A DNA stretch of 64,000 bases from SZUA-430 sp964646885 (GTDB lineage Bacteria; Pseudomonadota; Alphaproteobacteria; Micropepsales; Micropepsaceae). This document shows, one piece after another, positions 42,771 to 50,129 of this stretch. How positions within the stretch are numbered: position 1 is the first letter of the stretch; every line of letters starts with the position of its first letter. Where the stretch lies: positions 35,259 to 99,258 of the forward strand of contig CAZYFM010000001.1 of assembly GCA_964646885.1 (NCBI GenBank), read 5' to 3'. Below the pieces are notes generated by a model. It was not told the origin of the DNA. It searched no databases and worked only from the letters and a program-made list of their open reading frames with translations. Both the position numbers and the translations under genes were made by a program.

Positions 42771-43136
42771 ATGGACATTGTCAGTGGCTTCACGTCGATC
42801 CTGAATGACATGTGGAACATCGTGATGAGTGTTTTCGGCGGGGCCGATACGGTTTCACTGATCATCATGCTGCTGGTCGTTGTTGCGTCCGGCATGATGC
42901 TCGGCCAGCTCGGAAGGCTCGTTCAGGTCACCTTCTGGTCGCTCATCTGTTTCGGCCTGATCCGGCTCGCCTATTCCGTGGTGAAGGGGGCTGATCCGAT
43001 GGCCCTGCCAACCACCGCCTGGACAAGCCTCAAGGGAATGTCCGTGGGGGACCTCACGGTTTACTTCCTGGCTTTCGCGATCGTGATCTCGATCGTTCAC
43101 ACTATTCGCCAGTCAGTGGGTTCCGGCGGACACTAA
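42771..43136 (+). CDS. small membrane protein, unknown function (A)
   Basis: A 121-residue protein with three hydrophobic segments: about 28-48 (S-L-I-I-M-L-L-V-V-V-A-S-G-M-M), 54-70 and 92-112. It has no signal peptide or known motif. A strong GGGGGGAG site precedes the ATG. It lies between flhA and a second small membrane gene on the same strand, with 163 bp to the latter. I do not recognise the family. Confidence 0.7.
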   Translation: MDIVSGFTSILNDMWNIVMSVFGGADTVSLIIMLLVVVASGMMLGQLGRLVQVTFWSLICFGLIRLAYSVVKGADPMALPTTAWTSLKGMSVGDLTVYFLAFAIVISIVHTIRQSVGSGGH

Positions 43137-43218
43137 ATTTTGCGGAAACTGGCAGATATCTGCGACTGAACGGACGCGGCAGCCTCTTTTTTGCTAGAGA
43201 CAGGCGGCCGCGTTTTCG

Positions 43219-43224
43219 TATAAT
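43219..43224 (+). promoter_or_regulatory. TATAAT -10 element before membrane gene B
   Basis: A perfect TATAAT lies 75 bp before the start at 43300. No clear -35 element is found at 17 bp, so the promoter may be extended or activator-dependent. A perfect -10 hexamer is uncommon in this GC-rich window. Confidence 0.4.
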
Positions 43225-43299
43225 TCAGGGATAATCCTCGGGCGGTCGGGGTAGAACAATAATGCCGCCCGAAGGCTTGGAGTTGGGGACTCTGGAATA

Positions 43300-43638
43300 A
43301 TGGAAAAAGAATTTATCGACCTGGTGAACCACGTTTTCACGCTTCAGTGGGCGTCGTGGGCGTTGCCGGTAAGTATCCTGGCGGCGATGGTGGTGAAGCG
43401 TTTCATTCCTGTGCTGCTGATCTCGGTCCTGGCGGTGGTCGTTCACCATGCCGGCCCGGTCGTGCTTCCCGACCTGCTCGGCGGAGAGAGCGTGACCACG
43501 ATCGTCAACGATCTGAAGGCGATGATCCCGAAGCTCGAGCCGGTGTCGATCCTCGCGGAGTACATCGCGTACGTCTACATGATCTTCGTGTTCAGCCTCA
43601 CGCGTCGCGACATGTTCCGTCCGGGCGTGACCGAGTAG
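43300..43638 (+). CDS. small membrane protein, unknown function (B)
   Basis: A 112-residue protein with two or three hydrophobic helices: about 20-50 (W-A-L-P-V-S-I-L-A-A-M and I-P-V-L-L-I-S-V-L-A-V-V-V) and 84-100 (I-A-Y-V-Y-M-I-F-V-F-S-L). It begins with an acidic M-E-K-E-F-I-D and ends in T-R-R-D-M-F-R-P-G. It is in the same orientation as membrane protein A, but with its own -10 element. Not recognised. Confidence 0.7.
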   Translation: MEKEFIDLVNHVFTLQWASWALPVSILAAMVVKRFIPVLLISVLAVVVHHAGPVVLPDLLGGESVTTIVNDLKAMIPKLEPVSILAEYIAYVYMIFVFSLTRRDMFRPGVTE

Positions 43639-43655
43639 TGCTCTGCCGCGGCGCC

Positions 43656-44069
43656 TCAGTCGTCGCCGCGGAAACTGTCATAAGACCATGAACCGCCGCC
43701 AAGGCCGACGAGCACAAGCAGCCCGCCGGCCACGGCCATGTTCTTTGCAAACAGCTGCATCTCGATCCGGGCAGCCTCGGCCGCACTGATTGTCCAGAAA
43801 TCATGCATCACGAAGTTCACCACCAGCGTGAACACGAAGAGCATGAGCGCCATGACGCGCGTGCGGAAACCGATCAGCAGGCCAAACCCGGCACCGAGTT
43901 CCACGGCAACGGCAGCCGCCAGCAGCGGTCCGACCATGGTGACACCGTGGCGTGTCATCGAAAGCGCCGTCTCGTCCCAGTGCTGCACCTTGCCGAGACC
44001 TGCCAGAAGAAACAGGGACGATATGAGTACCCGTCCGACCGCCGGAGCAATGTTTTCACCAAATGACAT
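43656..44069 (-). CDS. DoxX family membrane protein
   Basis: A 137-residue four-helix DoxX-like protein. It starts with R-V-L-I-S-S-L-F-L-L-A-G-L-G-K, the family motif, then the second helix V-E-L-G-A-G-F-G-L-L-I-G and a last helix with N-M-A-V-A-G-G-L-L. GGGGAGG precedes the ATG. It is convergent with membrane protein B (17 bp apart) and divergent from the TolB-like gene. Such proteins are linked to redox or quinone-related functions; the role here is unknown. Confidence 0.88.
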   Translation of the reverse strand: MSFGENIAPAVGRVLISSLFLLAGLGKVQHWDETALSMTRHGVTMVGPLLAAAVAVELGAGFGLLIGFRTRVMALMLFVFTLVVNFVMHDFWTISAAEAARIEMQLFAKNMAVAGGLLVLVGLGGGSWSYDSFRGDD

Positions 44070-44187
44070 GCGGCCTCCCCTGGCTCACCCCGTCAGGACA
44101 TGCCATCCCCGTGGCCAAGCCTCACCGATAGGGTAAGATAGCCCAAGCCCCGGCGGTTCAAAAGCCGGGGAATTGAGACACCGCGGC

Positions 44188-44664
44188 ATGGCGCAGGACG
44201 AACAGCTCTGGATACTGATGGCTCTGGCCGGGCTCGTGCTTGTGCTGGCGCTGGTGGTTCGTCAGCTGATGCGCGGGAGGCCGGAACCTCTTCCCAAGGA
44301 AGGTCCGATGCGGCTGATCGTGCGTCCGCTGAAGGAACTCCGCCCGGACCCCAATCATCTCTATCTGGGCAACACGATATCGCGGGAGATAACGGCATCC
44401 CTCAAGACGTTTGAGCGCCTCGAGCCATCCCTCGGAGACGCCTTGTCGAGCCTGACGATCGAAGGAACGGTCCAGAAAACGGGACCCCGACTGGTGATCA
44501 GTATCCGGTTGCTGTCCGGCAGGCACGCGCTCTGGACGGGCACCTACGATGGCGCGATGAACGACCTCGCCCGCATGGAAGCGGAGATCGTCGCCAACGT
44601 GGCACGCAAGCTCAATGTGCGCCCGCGTGTCCCCGCAACAGCGGCCCCGCCACCAGCGGGCTGA
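44188..44664 (+). CDS. membrane-anchored TolB/FlgO-like domain protein
   Basis: A 158-residue protein with one N-terminal membrane helix (about 7-27) and a C-terminal domain like the TolB N-terminal/FlgO fold found in adenylate-cyclase and TPR proteins: V-R-P-L-K-E-L-R-P-D-P-N-H-L-Y-L-G, then I-T-A-S-L-K-T-F-E-R-L, I-E-G-T-V-Q-K-T-G-P-R-L-V-I-S-I, and I-V-A-N-V-A-R-K-L. It stands alone without the usual effector domains. A TTG start at 44173 is possible but the ATG is preferred. Function unknown; topology is inferred. Confidence 0.65.
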   Translation: MAQDEQLWILMALAGLVLVLALVVRQLMRGRPEPLPKEGPMRLIVRPLKELRPDPNHLYLGNTISREITASLKTFERLEPSLGDALSSLTIEGTVQKTGPRLVISIRLLSGRHALWTGTYDGAMNDLARMEAEIVANVARKLNVRPRVPATAAPPPAG

Positions 44665-44805
44665 CCCCGCAGGTCCGCTCTGGCCAGGCCAACGGATGGC
44701 ACGCAAGGAGGCACATTCGCCCCCGGCGTGTCCGTGGTGCCGCTTGTGAGCCCCCCAAGTCTCGTCTAGCCTCCCCCGAAGCATCGTCCCAGGGAGGGGA
44801 TCAAC

Positions 44806-46374
44806 TTGGCAAACTCAAAGCCCTCACGCGGTGGCCTTGGCCGCCTCTTCATCCGCAAGTCCGTCGAACAGATGCATGCCGAGCATGAGCAGAGCGAACT
44901 CAAGAAGTCGCTCGGCCCGCTGAACCTGGTGCTTCTGGGCATCGGCTGCATCATCGGCACTGGCATCTTCGTGCTCACGGGCCGCGCAGCGGCCGAATTC
45001 GCTGGCCCGGGAATCATGATCTCGTTCGTGATCACCGGCACCCTCTGCGCCCTTGTCGCCCTCTCCTACGCCGAGCTGGCCTCCGCCATCCCGGTATCAG
45101 GGTCGGCCTACTCCTACTCCTACGCATCAATGGGAGAACTCGTGGCCTGGATCATGGGCCTCCTGCTGCTGCTCGAATACGGTCTGGCGGCTTCGACGGT
45201 CGCCGTCGGCTGGTCGGGGTACGTGGTCAGCTTCCTGCATGACTTCGGAATAACCGTGCCAGTGGCATTGCAGGCGGCACCAGGCATGGAGGTCACTGAC
45301 CATGCCACCGGCGCCGTGATCGGCGTCGGCCTCTTCAACCTGCCGGCCGTGATCGCCATCATCGCCGTGACGCTTCTGCTGACGGTCGGCATCTCGGAAT
45401 CCACGCTGGTCAACAACATCGTGGTGTTCATCAAGGTATCGGTGGTCATCGCCTTCATCGTGATCGGCGCACCCTACGTGAACACGGAAAACTGGACCCC
45501 GCTGATCCCGCCCCAGGTTCCCGCCCCGCCGGAGGGCACCGACATGAGCACCGGCGCCCAGATCTGGCGGGCCCTGGTGGACGTCGTGTCGGCACGTTCC
45601 GACACCCCGGCCTATGGCATTGGCGGACTGATCACCGCAGCCGCCACCATCTTCTTCGCGTATATCGGATTTGAGGCCGTTTCGACGGCAGGTGCCGAAT
45701 CCAAGAACCCCTCGCGCGACATGCCGATCGGCATCCTGGGGTCCCTGATCATCTGCACCGTTCTCTACATCCTGACCTGCGCAGTCCTCGTGGGCATCGT
45801 GCCATACCAGCAACTGAACAACCCGGCCCCCATCGCCATGGCGGTGGACGCCATCGGCCTCGACTGGTTCGCCATGCTGGTCAAGATCGGGGCGATCGCG
45901 GGCCTGTCGTCGGTGATGCTCGTGCTGCTCTACGGCCAGACGCGCATCTTCTACACGATGGCACGCGACGGGCTGATCCCGCCGGTCTTCGCCAAGGTCC
46001 ACCCGAAGCTCAAGACCCCGTGGATCAACACCCTGATCGTGGGCGCCATCGCCACCTACTTTGCCGGGTTCATGAGCCTCGACTCTCTGGCAAACCTGAC
46101 CAACGTCGGCACCCTGATGGCCTTCGCCATCGTATGCGTGACGGTCGTGTACCTGCGCTACGCCCACCCGGACATGAAGCGCCCCTTCAAGACCCCGCTG
46201 TTCCCGACAGTACCGGTCCTCGGCGCCCTCATGTGCCTCTTCCTCCTGATGTCGCTCATCGGGCACGAGGAAACCCGGAACTTCTTCGCCGTGTACCTGG
46301 CGGGCGGCCTGGTCCTCTACTTCGTGTACGGCCTGTGGAACTCCAAGCTCGGCAGGGGCGAAACCACGCACTAG
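44806..46374 (+). CDS. APC family amino acid permease
   Basis: A 522-residue permease of the cationic amino acid transporter (CAT) type with about twelve membrane helices. The first helix has L-L-G-I-G-C-I-I-G-T-G-I-F-V-L, the substrate-binding consensus. It begins with TTG; a strong AGGGAGGGGA site six bases upstream makes this the likely start, as the next ATG would remove 22 residues just before the conserved helix 1. A strong terminator follows. Substrate unknown. Confidence 0.9.
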   Translation: MANSKPSRGGLGRLFIRKSVEQMHAEHEQSELKKSLGPLNLVLLGIGCIIGTGIFVLTGRAAAEFAGPGIMISFVITGTLCALVALSYAELASAIPVSGSAYSYSYASMGELVAWIMGLLLLLEYGLAASTVAVGWSGYVVSFLHDFGITVPVALQAAPGMEVTDHATGAVIGVGLFNLPAVIAIIAVTLLLTVGISESTLVNNIVVFIKVSVVIAFIVIGAPYVNTENWTPLIPPQVPAPPEGTDMSTGAQIWRALVDVVSARSDTPAYGIGGLITAAATIFFAYIGFEAVSTAGAESKNPSRDMPIGILGSLIICTVLYILTCAVLVGIVPYQQLNNPAPIAMAVDAIGLDWFAMLVKIGAIAGLSSVMLVLLYGQTRIFYTMARDGLIPPVFAKVHPKLKTPWINTLIVGAIATYFAGFMSLDSLANLTNVGTLMAFAIVCVTVVYLRYAHPDMKRPFKTPLFPTVPVLGALMCLFLLMSLIGHEETRNFFAVYLAGGLVLYFVYGLWNSKLGRGETTH

Positions 46375-46402
46375 CCCCGCATCCACGCACGGACAGTCCA
46401 TG

Positions 46403-46435
46403 GCCACCGGGTCGACCAGACCCGGTGGCTTTTTT
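46403..46435 (+). terminator. intrinsic terminator after the permease
   Basis: GCCACCGGGTC-GACCA-GACCCGGTGGC is a perfect 11-bp stem followed by TTTTTT. It separates the permease from the SOS-regulated gene. Confidence 0.88.
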
Positions 46436-46473
46436 CTGCCGGTTTTATCCAGAGGGTGCTCGAAAACACGGGC

Positions 46474-46502
46474 TTGACAGACAAGAACATATAGTGAACA
46501 AT
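46474..46502 (+). promoter_or_regulatory. promoter with LexA (SOS) box
   Basis: TTGACA (46474-46479) is a perfect -35 element. With 17-bp spacing the -10 is AACAAT at 46497-46502. Overlapping it is GAAC-ATATAGT-GAAC (46485-46499), an exact match to the alphaproteobacterial LexA site (GTTC-N7-GTTC on the other strand). LexA bound here would cover the promoter, so the downstream gene should be induced by DNA damage. Confidence 0.82.
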
Positions 46503-46526
46503 ATGTTTACATTGATGGAGCCCCCC

Positions 46527-47207
46527 ATGCTTTTCTCCCGAAACACAGCCGCAAGCCCCAGCAAGGTCCTCCGCCTCGTGAAGACCCAGCAATGGCGCCA
46601 GGGCGAAGCCCTGCGCATCACCCCGCGCCCCCGCACCCAGGTCAACCCGGTCGCCCGTCGCCTGGTCATCCGCCGGGAGGCCCTCGGCGAACTGGCGCTC
46701 ACTCCCATGCGCTGGGGCCTTCGTGGCGACATGGACGGCTCGGCAATCCTGGCCAGGCCATTGACCTCCGTCCGGACGGACGTGTTGAAGGCAAACCCGG
46801 AATGGCGTCGGCTGCTCAATGCCCGCCGCTGCGTCATCCCCGCGGAGCAGTTTTTCGAATGGAAGCGGGTCGCCGAGGTGAAGACGCGGGAGTACTGCAT
46901 CCGCCTTCGGTCGGGAAAGCCCATGATGATCGCAGGTCTCTGGAACCGGGCAGACAATGGCGGCGAGACATTCGCCTACATCTCCTGCGCCGCCAACCCG
47001 CTGGTATCGCTGATCCACGACCAGATGCCGGTGCTTCTCAACCCGACGGAGGTGGCGAACTGGTTCAACCCGGACGCCACGCTGGAATCACTGCTGGCAT
47101 GCCTGAGGCCCGCGAAGGTTGAGGAGATTGAACTTTTCCCCGTGGCCCAGAAGCGCGCCGCCGAAGACGAGCATCAACCCTCGCTGTTCGACCGCGTCGC
47201 AGCCTGA
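46527..47207 (+). CDS. SOS response-associated peptidase-like (SRAP/HMCES) protein without Cys2
   Basis: A 226-residue SRAP-domain protein. SRAP proteins form a thiazolidine link with abasic DNA through Cys2 (M-C-G-R start). Here the protein starts M-L-F-S-R-N and has no Cys2. The rest is recognisable: M-R-W-G-L at 61-65, A-R-R-C-V-I-P-A-E-Q-F-F-E-W with E111, and L-I-H-D-Q-M-P-V with H164. The N-A-R-S-E-T motif is also missing. The ATG is fixed by GGAG six bases upstream; an ATG at 46503 also lacks a following Cys. The SOS box supports a DNA-damage role. Confidence 0.8.
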   Translation: MLFSRNTAASPSKVLRLVKTQQWRQGEALRITPRPRTQVNPVARRLVIRREALGELALTPMRWGLRGDMDGSAILARPLTSVRTDVLKANPEWRRLLNARRCVIPAEQFFEWKRVAEVKTREYCIRLRSGKPMMIAGLWNRADNGGETFAYISCAANPLVSLIHDQMPVLLNPTEVANWFNPDATLESLLACLRPAKVEEIELFPVAQKRAAEDEHQPSLFDRVAA

Positions 47208-47223
47208 GCCGGAAACCGGACAA

Positions 47224-47256
47224 GAAAAAACGCCGGACCTCAAACCGGTCCGGCGT
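47224..47256 (-). terminator. intrinsic terminator after fliJ
   Basis: ACGCCGGACC-TCAAACC-GGTCCGGCGT is a perfect 10-bp stem. On the minus strand it is followed by TTTTTT, so it terminates the fliI-fliJ transcript. It also faces the end of the SRAP gene and may act in both directions. Confidence 0.85.
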
Positions 47257-47300
47257 CTTGTCTGAAAGGCGGAATGTGCGCGCCGGCTTTCCCCGCGCGA

Positions 47301-47714
47301 TCAGGCCTTGCGGGCGTGGCGGCTAAGCGCGATCTCGTCGATCTCGGCCTGCACCTGGCGCGCATACTCGACGCGATCACGCTGCGCTTCGGCGTCAGCG
47401 ACGATCTCGTACTTCTTCAGCTCGCGATAGGCGCTCTGCAACTCTTCCGTGACGGTCGCTGCCTGCTTGTCAACTTCATCGATCGTGCGCTGGATGTTCT
47501 CGCGACGGGCCATGACCGAACGCGCGAAGGTCGGATACGCGAGACGACCCAGGTCGCTCTGCTGGGAACGGCGCTGCTCTTCCTGCACCATCGTTTCCAG
47601 GTCCGTCATCTTCTTTGTCAGGTCTGCACGCATGTCATCAAGTGACTTCAGGCGCTTGCGGATTTCGTCAACCCGGAACTTGTTGAGCCTGATCAATGCT
47701 TCGCGAGACTTCAT
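47301..47714 (-). CDS. fliJ: flagellar protein FliJ
   Basis: A 137-residue, almost wholly helical coiled-coil protein with R-L-N-K-F-R-V-D-E-I-R-K-R at the start and K-K-M-T-D-L-E-T-M-V-Q-E-E. FliJ sits in the centre of the FliI ring like a rotor stalk and links the ATPase to FlhA. A GGGGGGA site precedes the ATG. It follows fliI by 25 bp on the same strand, the usual order. Confidence 0.88.
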   Translation of the reverse strand: MKSREALIRLNKFRVDEIRKRLKSLDDMRADLTKKMTDLETMVQEEQRRSQQSDLGRLAYPTFARSVMARRENIQRTIDEVDKQAATVTEELQSAYRELKKYEIVADAEAQRDRVEYARQVQAEIDEIALSRHARKA

Positions 47715-47739
47715 GGTTCCCCCCGTTTCCTCTTCTTTT

Positions 47740-49059
47740 TTACTGAGCGCTGTTTAGGATTTCGGCTATGCGTTGATAGCCGGATGCAAGATTTCCGCGT
47801 TCCGATTTGCCTTGTGAGAGATAGGCCTCGAGAAGCGGATAGAGTTTGATTGAGCGGTCGACTTCCGGATCCGAGCCGGCCTTGTAGGCACCCAGACGGA
47901 TGAGCTCCGCCATGTTGTCGTAGACCGACAGCACACGGCGCGCTTCATTGATGAGCGCCTGCTCTTCGGGCCGGTTGCAGCCCGGCATCGTGCGTGAAAT
48001 CGACTTGAGCACATTGACCGCCGGGAAGCGCCCGCGCTCCGCGATGGCACGCTCGAGCACGACGTGGCCATCGAGGATGCCGCGAACCGCGTCCGCGACA
48101 GGTTCGTTGTGGTCATCGCCTTCGACCAGGACCGTGAAGAGGCCCGTGATCGATCCCGATCCGGGAACACCGGGCCCTGCCCGCTCGAGCAGTCGCGGCA
48201 ATTCCGCAAAGACCGAAGGCGTGTAGCCCTTTGAAGCCGGAGGCTCGCCGCTCGCCAGCCCGATCTCGCGCTGCGCCATGGCAAAGCGTGTCACCGAGTC
48301 CATCAGGCACAGCACCCGCAGGCCCTGGTCGCGGAAGTACTCAGCGGTAGTAAGGGTCAGGTACGCCGCCTGCCGGCGCATGAGCGCACTTTCGTCGGAC
48401 GTCGCCACAACCACCACGCTCCGCGCGAGGCCGTCGGGTCCCAGGTCGTCTTCAAGGAACTCCTGCACCTCGCGACCGCGTTCGCCAATGAGGCCGATGA
48501 CGATGACATCGGCTTCCGTGTAGCGGGCAATCATCGAGAGAAGCACGGACTTGCCAACGCCCGATCCGGCGAAGATGCCGAGGCGCTGGCCCGTGCAGAC
48601 GGTCGTGAAGGAATTGAGCGCCTTCACGCCAAGATCAATTTTGCCACCAACGCGCGTGCGCGCATGAGCCGATGGCGGTCCGTTCTTCAGGCGATAGGAC
48701 GTCGTGCCGCGTTCGAGCTGGCCCTTCCCGTCCACGGCTTCGCCAAACGCGTTGATCACGCGTCCAAGCCACGCGCGGCTCGGGCGCACTTCTCCGGACT
48801 GCGGCTGTACAAAGGCCTTGCAGCCCATGCGCACGCCTTCCAGCGAGGAAAACGGCATCGCAAGGGCGCGACCATTCTTGAATCCGACAACTTCGGCGGC
48901 CACATGACGTTGATCGGAAGAATCAATGATGAGACGCGTGCCAATACCGAGCGGATCCATCGTCCCGGCAACCTCGACAAGCAGGCCGTTGACGCCCGTC
49001 ACCCGCCCATAGGAACGGGAGCGTTGCGTTTCCTCGACTGCAGAGATCAGAGCCAGCAT
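47740..49059 (-). CDS. fliI: flagellar export ATPase FliI
   Basis: A 439-residue F1-beta-like ATPase that energises flagellar type III export. Walker A is G-S-G-V-G-K-S at 165-171, with upstream R-L-G-I-F-A. The loop G-E-R-G-R-E-V-Q-E-F, Walker B L-C-L-M-D-S-V-T-R-F-A and the conserved G-Y-T-P-S-V-F all fit. First gene of the fliI-fliJ unit, divergent from ctrA; a CtrA-like box lies 44 bp before the start. Confidence 0.95.
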   Translation of the reverse strand: MLALISAVEETQRSRSYGRVTGVNGLLVEVAGTMDPLGIGTRLIIDSSDQRHVAAEVVGFKNGRALAMPFSSLEGVRMGCKAFVQPQSGEVRPSRAWLGRVINAFGEAVDGKGQLERGTTSYRLKNGPPSAHARTRVGGKIDLGVKALNSFTTVCTGQRLGIFAGSGVGKSVLLSMIARYTEADVIVIGLIGERGREVQEFLEDDLGPDGLARSVVVVATSDESALMRRQAAYLTLTTAEYFRDQGLRVLCLMDSVTRFAMAQREIGLASGEPPASKGYTPSVFAELPRLLERAGPGVPGSGSITGLFTVLVEGDDHNEPVADAVRGILDGHVVLERAIAERGRFPAVNVLKSISRTMPGCNRPEEQALINEARRVLSVYDNMAELIRLGAYKAGSDPEVDRSIKLYPLLEAYLSQGKSERGNLASGYQRIAEILNSAQ

Positions 49060-49102
49060 GAGTTGATCCGTCTAAACCACGGACATTATGGCTACATTTG
49101 GC

Positions 49103-49117
49103 TTAAGGTTGCCCTAA
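49103..49117. promoter_or_regulatory. CtrA-like box before fliI
   Basis: TTAA-GGTTGCC-CTAA matches TTAA-N7-TTAA with one mismatch. It lies 44 bp before the fliI ATG, in the divergent fliI/ctrA region. One bound CtrA could act on both genes. Confidence 0.55.
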
Positions 49118-49191
49118 AGTGTCAGTGATGCGCGAATGCGTCATAAGTCCGACAAATTTTATCGATCAGGTTTACGTTCAAGGCCCCGGAG

Positions 49192-49223
49192 TTAAGCTTT
49201 CTTAAGCTTTACCACTTAGATTC
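49192..49223. promoter_or_regulatory. ctrA promoter region: tandem TTAAGCTTT and a GANTC site
   Basis: Two direct copies of TTAAGCTTT start at 49192 and 49202, exactly 10 bp apart, giving TTAA-N6-TTAA (one base short of the consensus spacing). GATTC at 49219-49223 is a GANTC (CcrM) methylation site, as also found in the Caulobacter ctrA promoter. The arrangement suggests CtrA autoregulation and a possible methylation input; the latter is inferred. Confidence 0.5.
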
Positions 49224-49284
49224 GTTGGTGAACGAACCAACAAGGGCCCCGGTTGTATCCGGGCTGCGAGGGGAGACTGAAAGC

Positions 49285-49974
49285 ATGAGAGTTCTCTTGA
49301 TCGAGGACGATAGCGCAATGGCGCAGAGCATCGAGTTGATGCTCAAGTCCGAAGGCTTCAACGTCTACACGACCGATCTTGGCGAAGAAGGCGTGGATCT
49401 CGGCAAGTTGTATGACTACGACATTATCATCCTGGACCTGCAGCTTCCGGACATGTCGGGTTTCGACGTTCTCAAGCAGCTCCGCGTGAACAAGATTTCC
49501 ACGCCGATCCTCATTCTCTCGGGTTCGACCCAGATCGAGAACAAGGTGAAGGGTCTCGGCTTTGGCGCCGACGACTACATGACCAAGCCATTCCACAAGG
49601 ACGAACTGATCGCGCGCGTTCACGCCGTCGTCCGTCGCTCGAAGGGCCATTCGCAGTCGGTCATCCAGACCGGCAAGCTGACGGTCAACCTGGATACCAA
49701 GACTGTTGAAGTCGACGGCCAGCGCGTGCACCTGACGGGCAAGGAATACCAGATGCTCGAGCTGCTTTCGCTGCGCAAGGGCACGACGCTCACGAAGGAA
49801 ATGTTCCTGAACCACCTCTACGGCGGCATGGACGAGCCTGAGCTCAAGATCATCGACGTCTTCATCTGCAAGCTGCGCAAGAAGCTGCAGGCGGCCGCTG
49901 GCCAGCACTACATCGAAACCGTCTGGGGTCGCGGCTACGTTCTGCGCGATCCGCTCGAAGGCAAGGCGGCCTGA
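49285..49974 (+). CDS. ctrA: cell-cycle response regulator CtrA
   Basis: A 229-residue OmpR-type response regulator. The receiver has the acidic pair E7-D8-D9, phosphoacceptor D51 in I-I-L-D-L-Q-L-P-D-M (the same number as in Caulobacter), and K in M-T-K-P-F. The DNA-binding domain (about 125-220) has L-T-G-K-E-Y-Q-M-L-E-L-L-S-L-R-K-G, a near-perfect CtrA match. It recognises TTAA-N7-TTAA. The ATG at 49285 follows GAGGGGAG; a GTG-like upstream extension is not conserved. Divergent from fliI, with a terminator after. Confidence 0.97.
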   Translation: MRVLLIEDDSAMAQSIELMLKSEGFNVYTTDLGEEGVDLGKLYDYDIIILDLQLPDMSGFDVLKQLRVNKISTPILILSGSTQIENKVKGLGFGADDYMTKPFHKDELIARVHAVVRRSKGHSQSVIQTGKLTVNLDTKTVEVDGQRVHLTGKEYQMLELLSLRKGTTLTKEMFLNHLYGGMDEPELKIIDVFICKLRKKLQAAAGQHYIETVWGRGYVLRDPLEGKAA

Positions 49975-50003
49975 TTAGCCTTTAGGACCGGGGGGTCTGA
50001 CAG

Positions 50004-50039
50004 AGGGCGTTGCCGGAAACGGCAGCGCCCTTTGCTTTT
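50004..50039 (+). terminator. intrinsic terminator after ctrA
   Basis: GGGCGTTGCCG-GAAA-CGGCAGCGCCC is an 11-bp stem with one G-T pair and a stable GAAA tetraloop, followed by TTTGCTTTT. Confidence 0.85.
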
Positions 50040-50079
50040 GGCAGTTCCTGCAGGAAGTCATGGTCACCGGACAACAATG

Positions 50080-50106
50080 AAGCCCGGCCGACAGGCGACC
50101 GGGCTT
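50080..50106 (-). terminator. hairpin after cheR
   Basis: AAGCCCGG-N11-CCGGGCTT forms an 8-bp stem just beyond the cheR stop (leftward). The exit side reads CATTG without a T-run, so it is a weak terminator. It faces the ctrA terminator. Confidence 0.45.
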
Positions 50107-50129
50107 TCAGGAAGAGAGCCGGAATTTGG

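Noticed and set aside
43155..43168. TGGCAGATATCTGC as a sigma54 promoter before small membrane protein B
   Set aside because: The GG and GC elements are 9 rather than 10 bases apart and the -12 box lacks TTGC.
45127..46407. 426-codon minus-strand ORF opposite the permease
   Set aside because: His/Asp/Gly-rich composition is the mirror of hydrophobic codons in the membrane helices.
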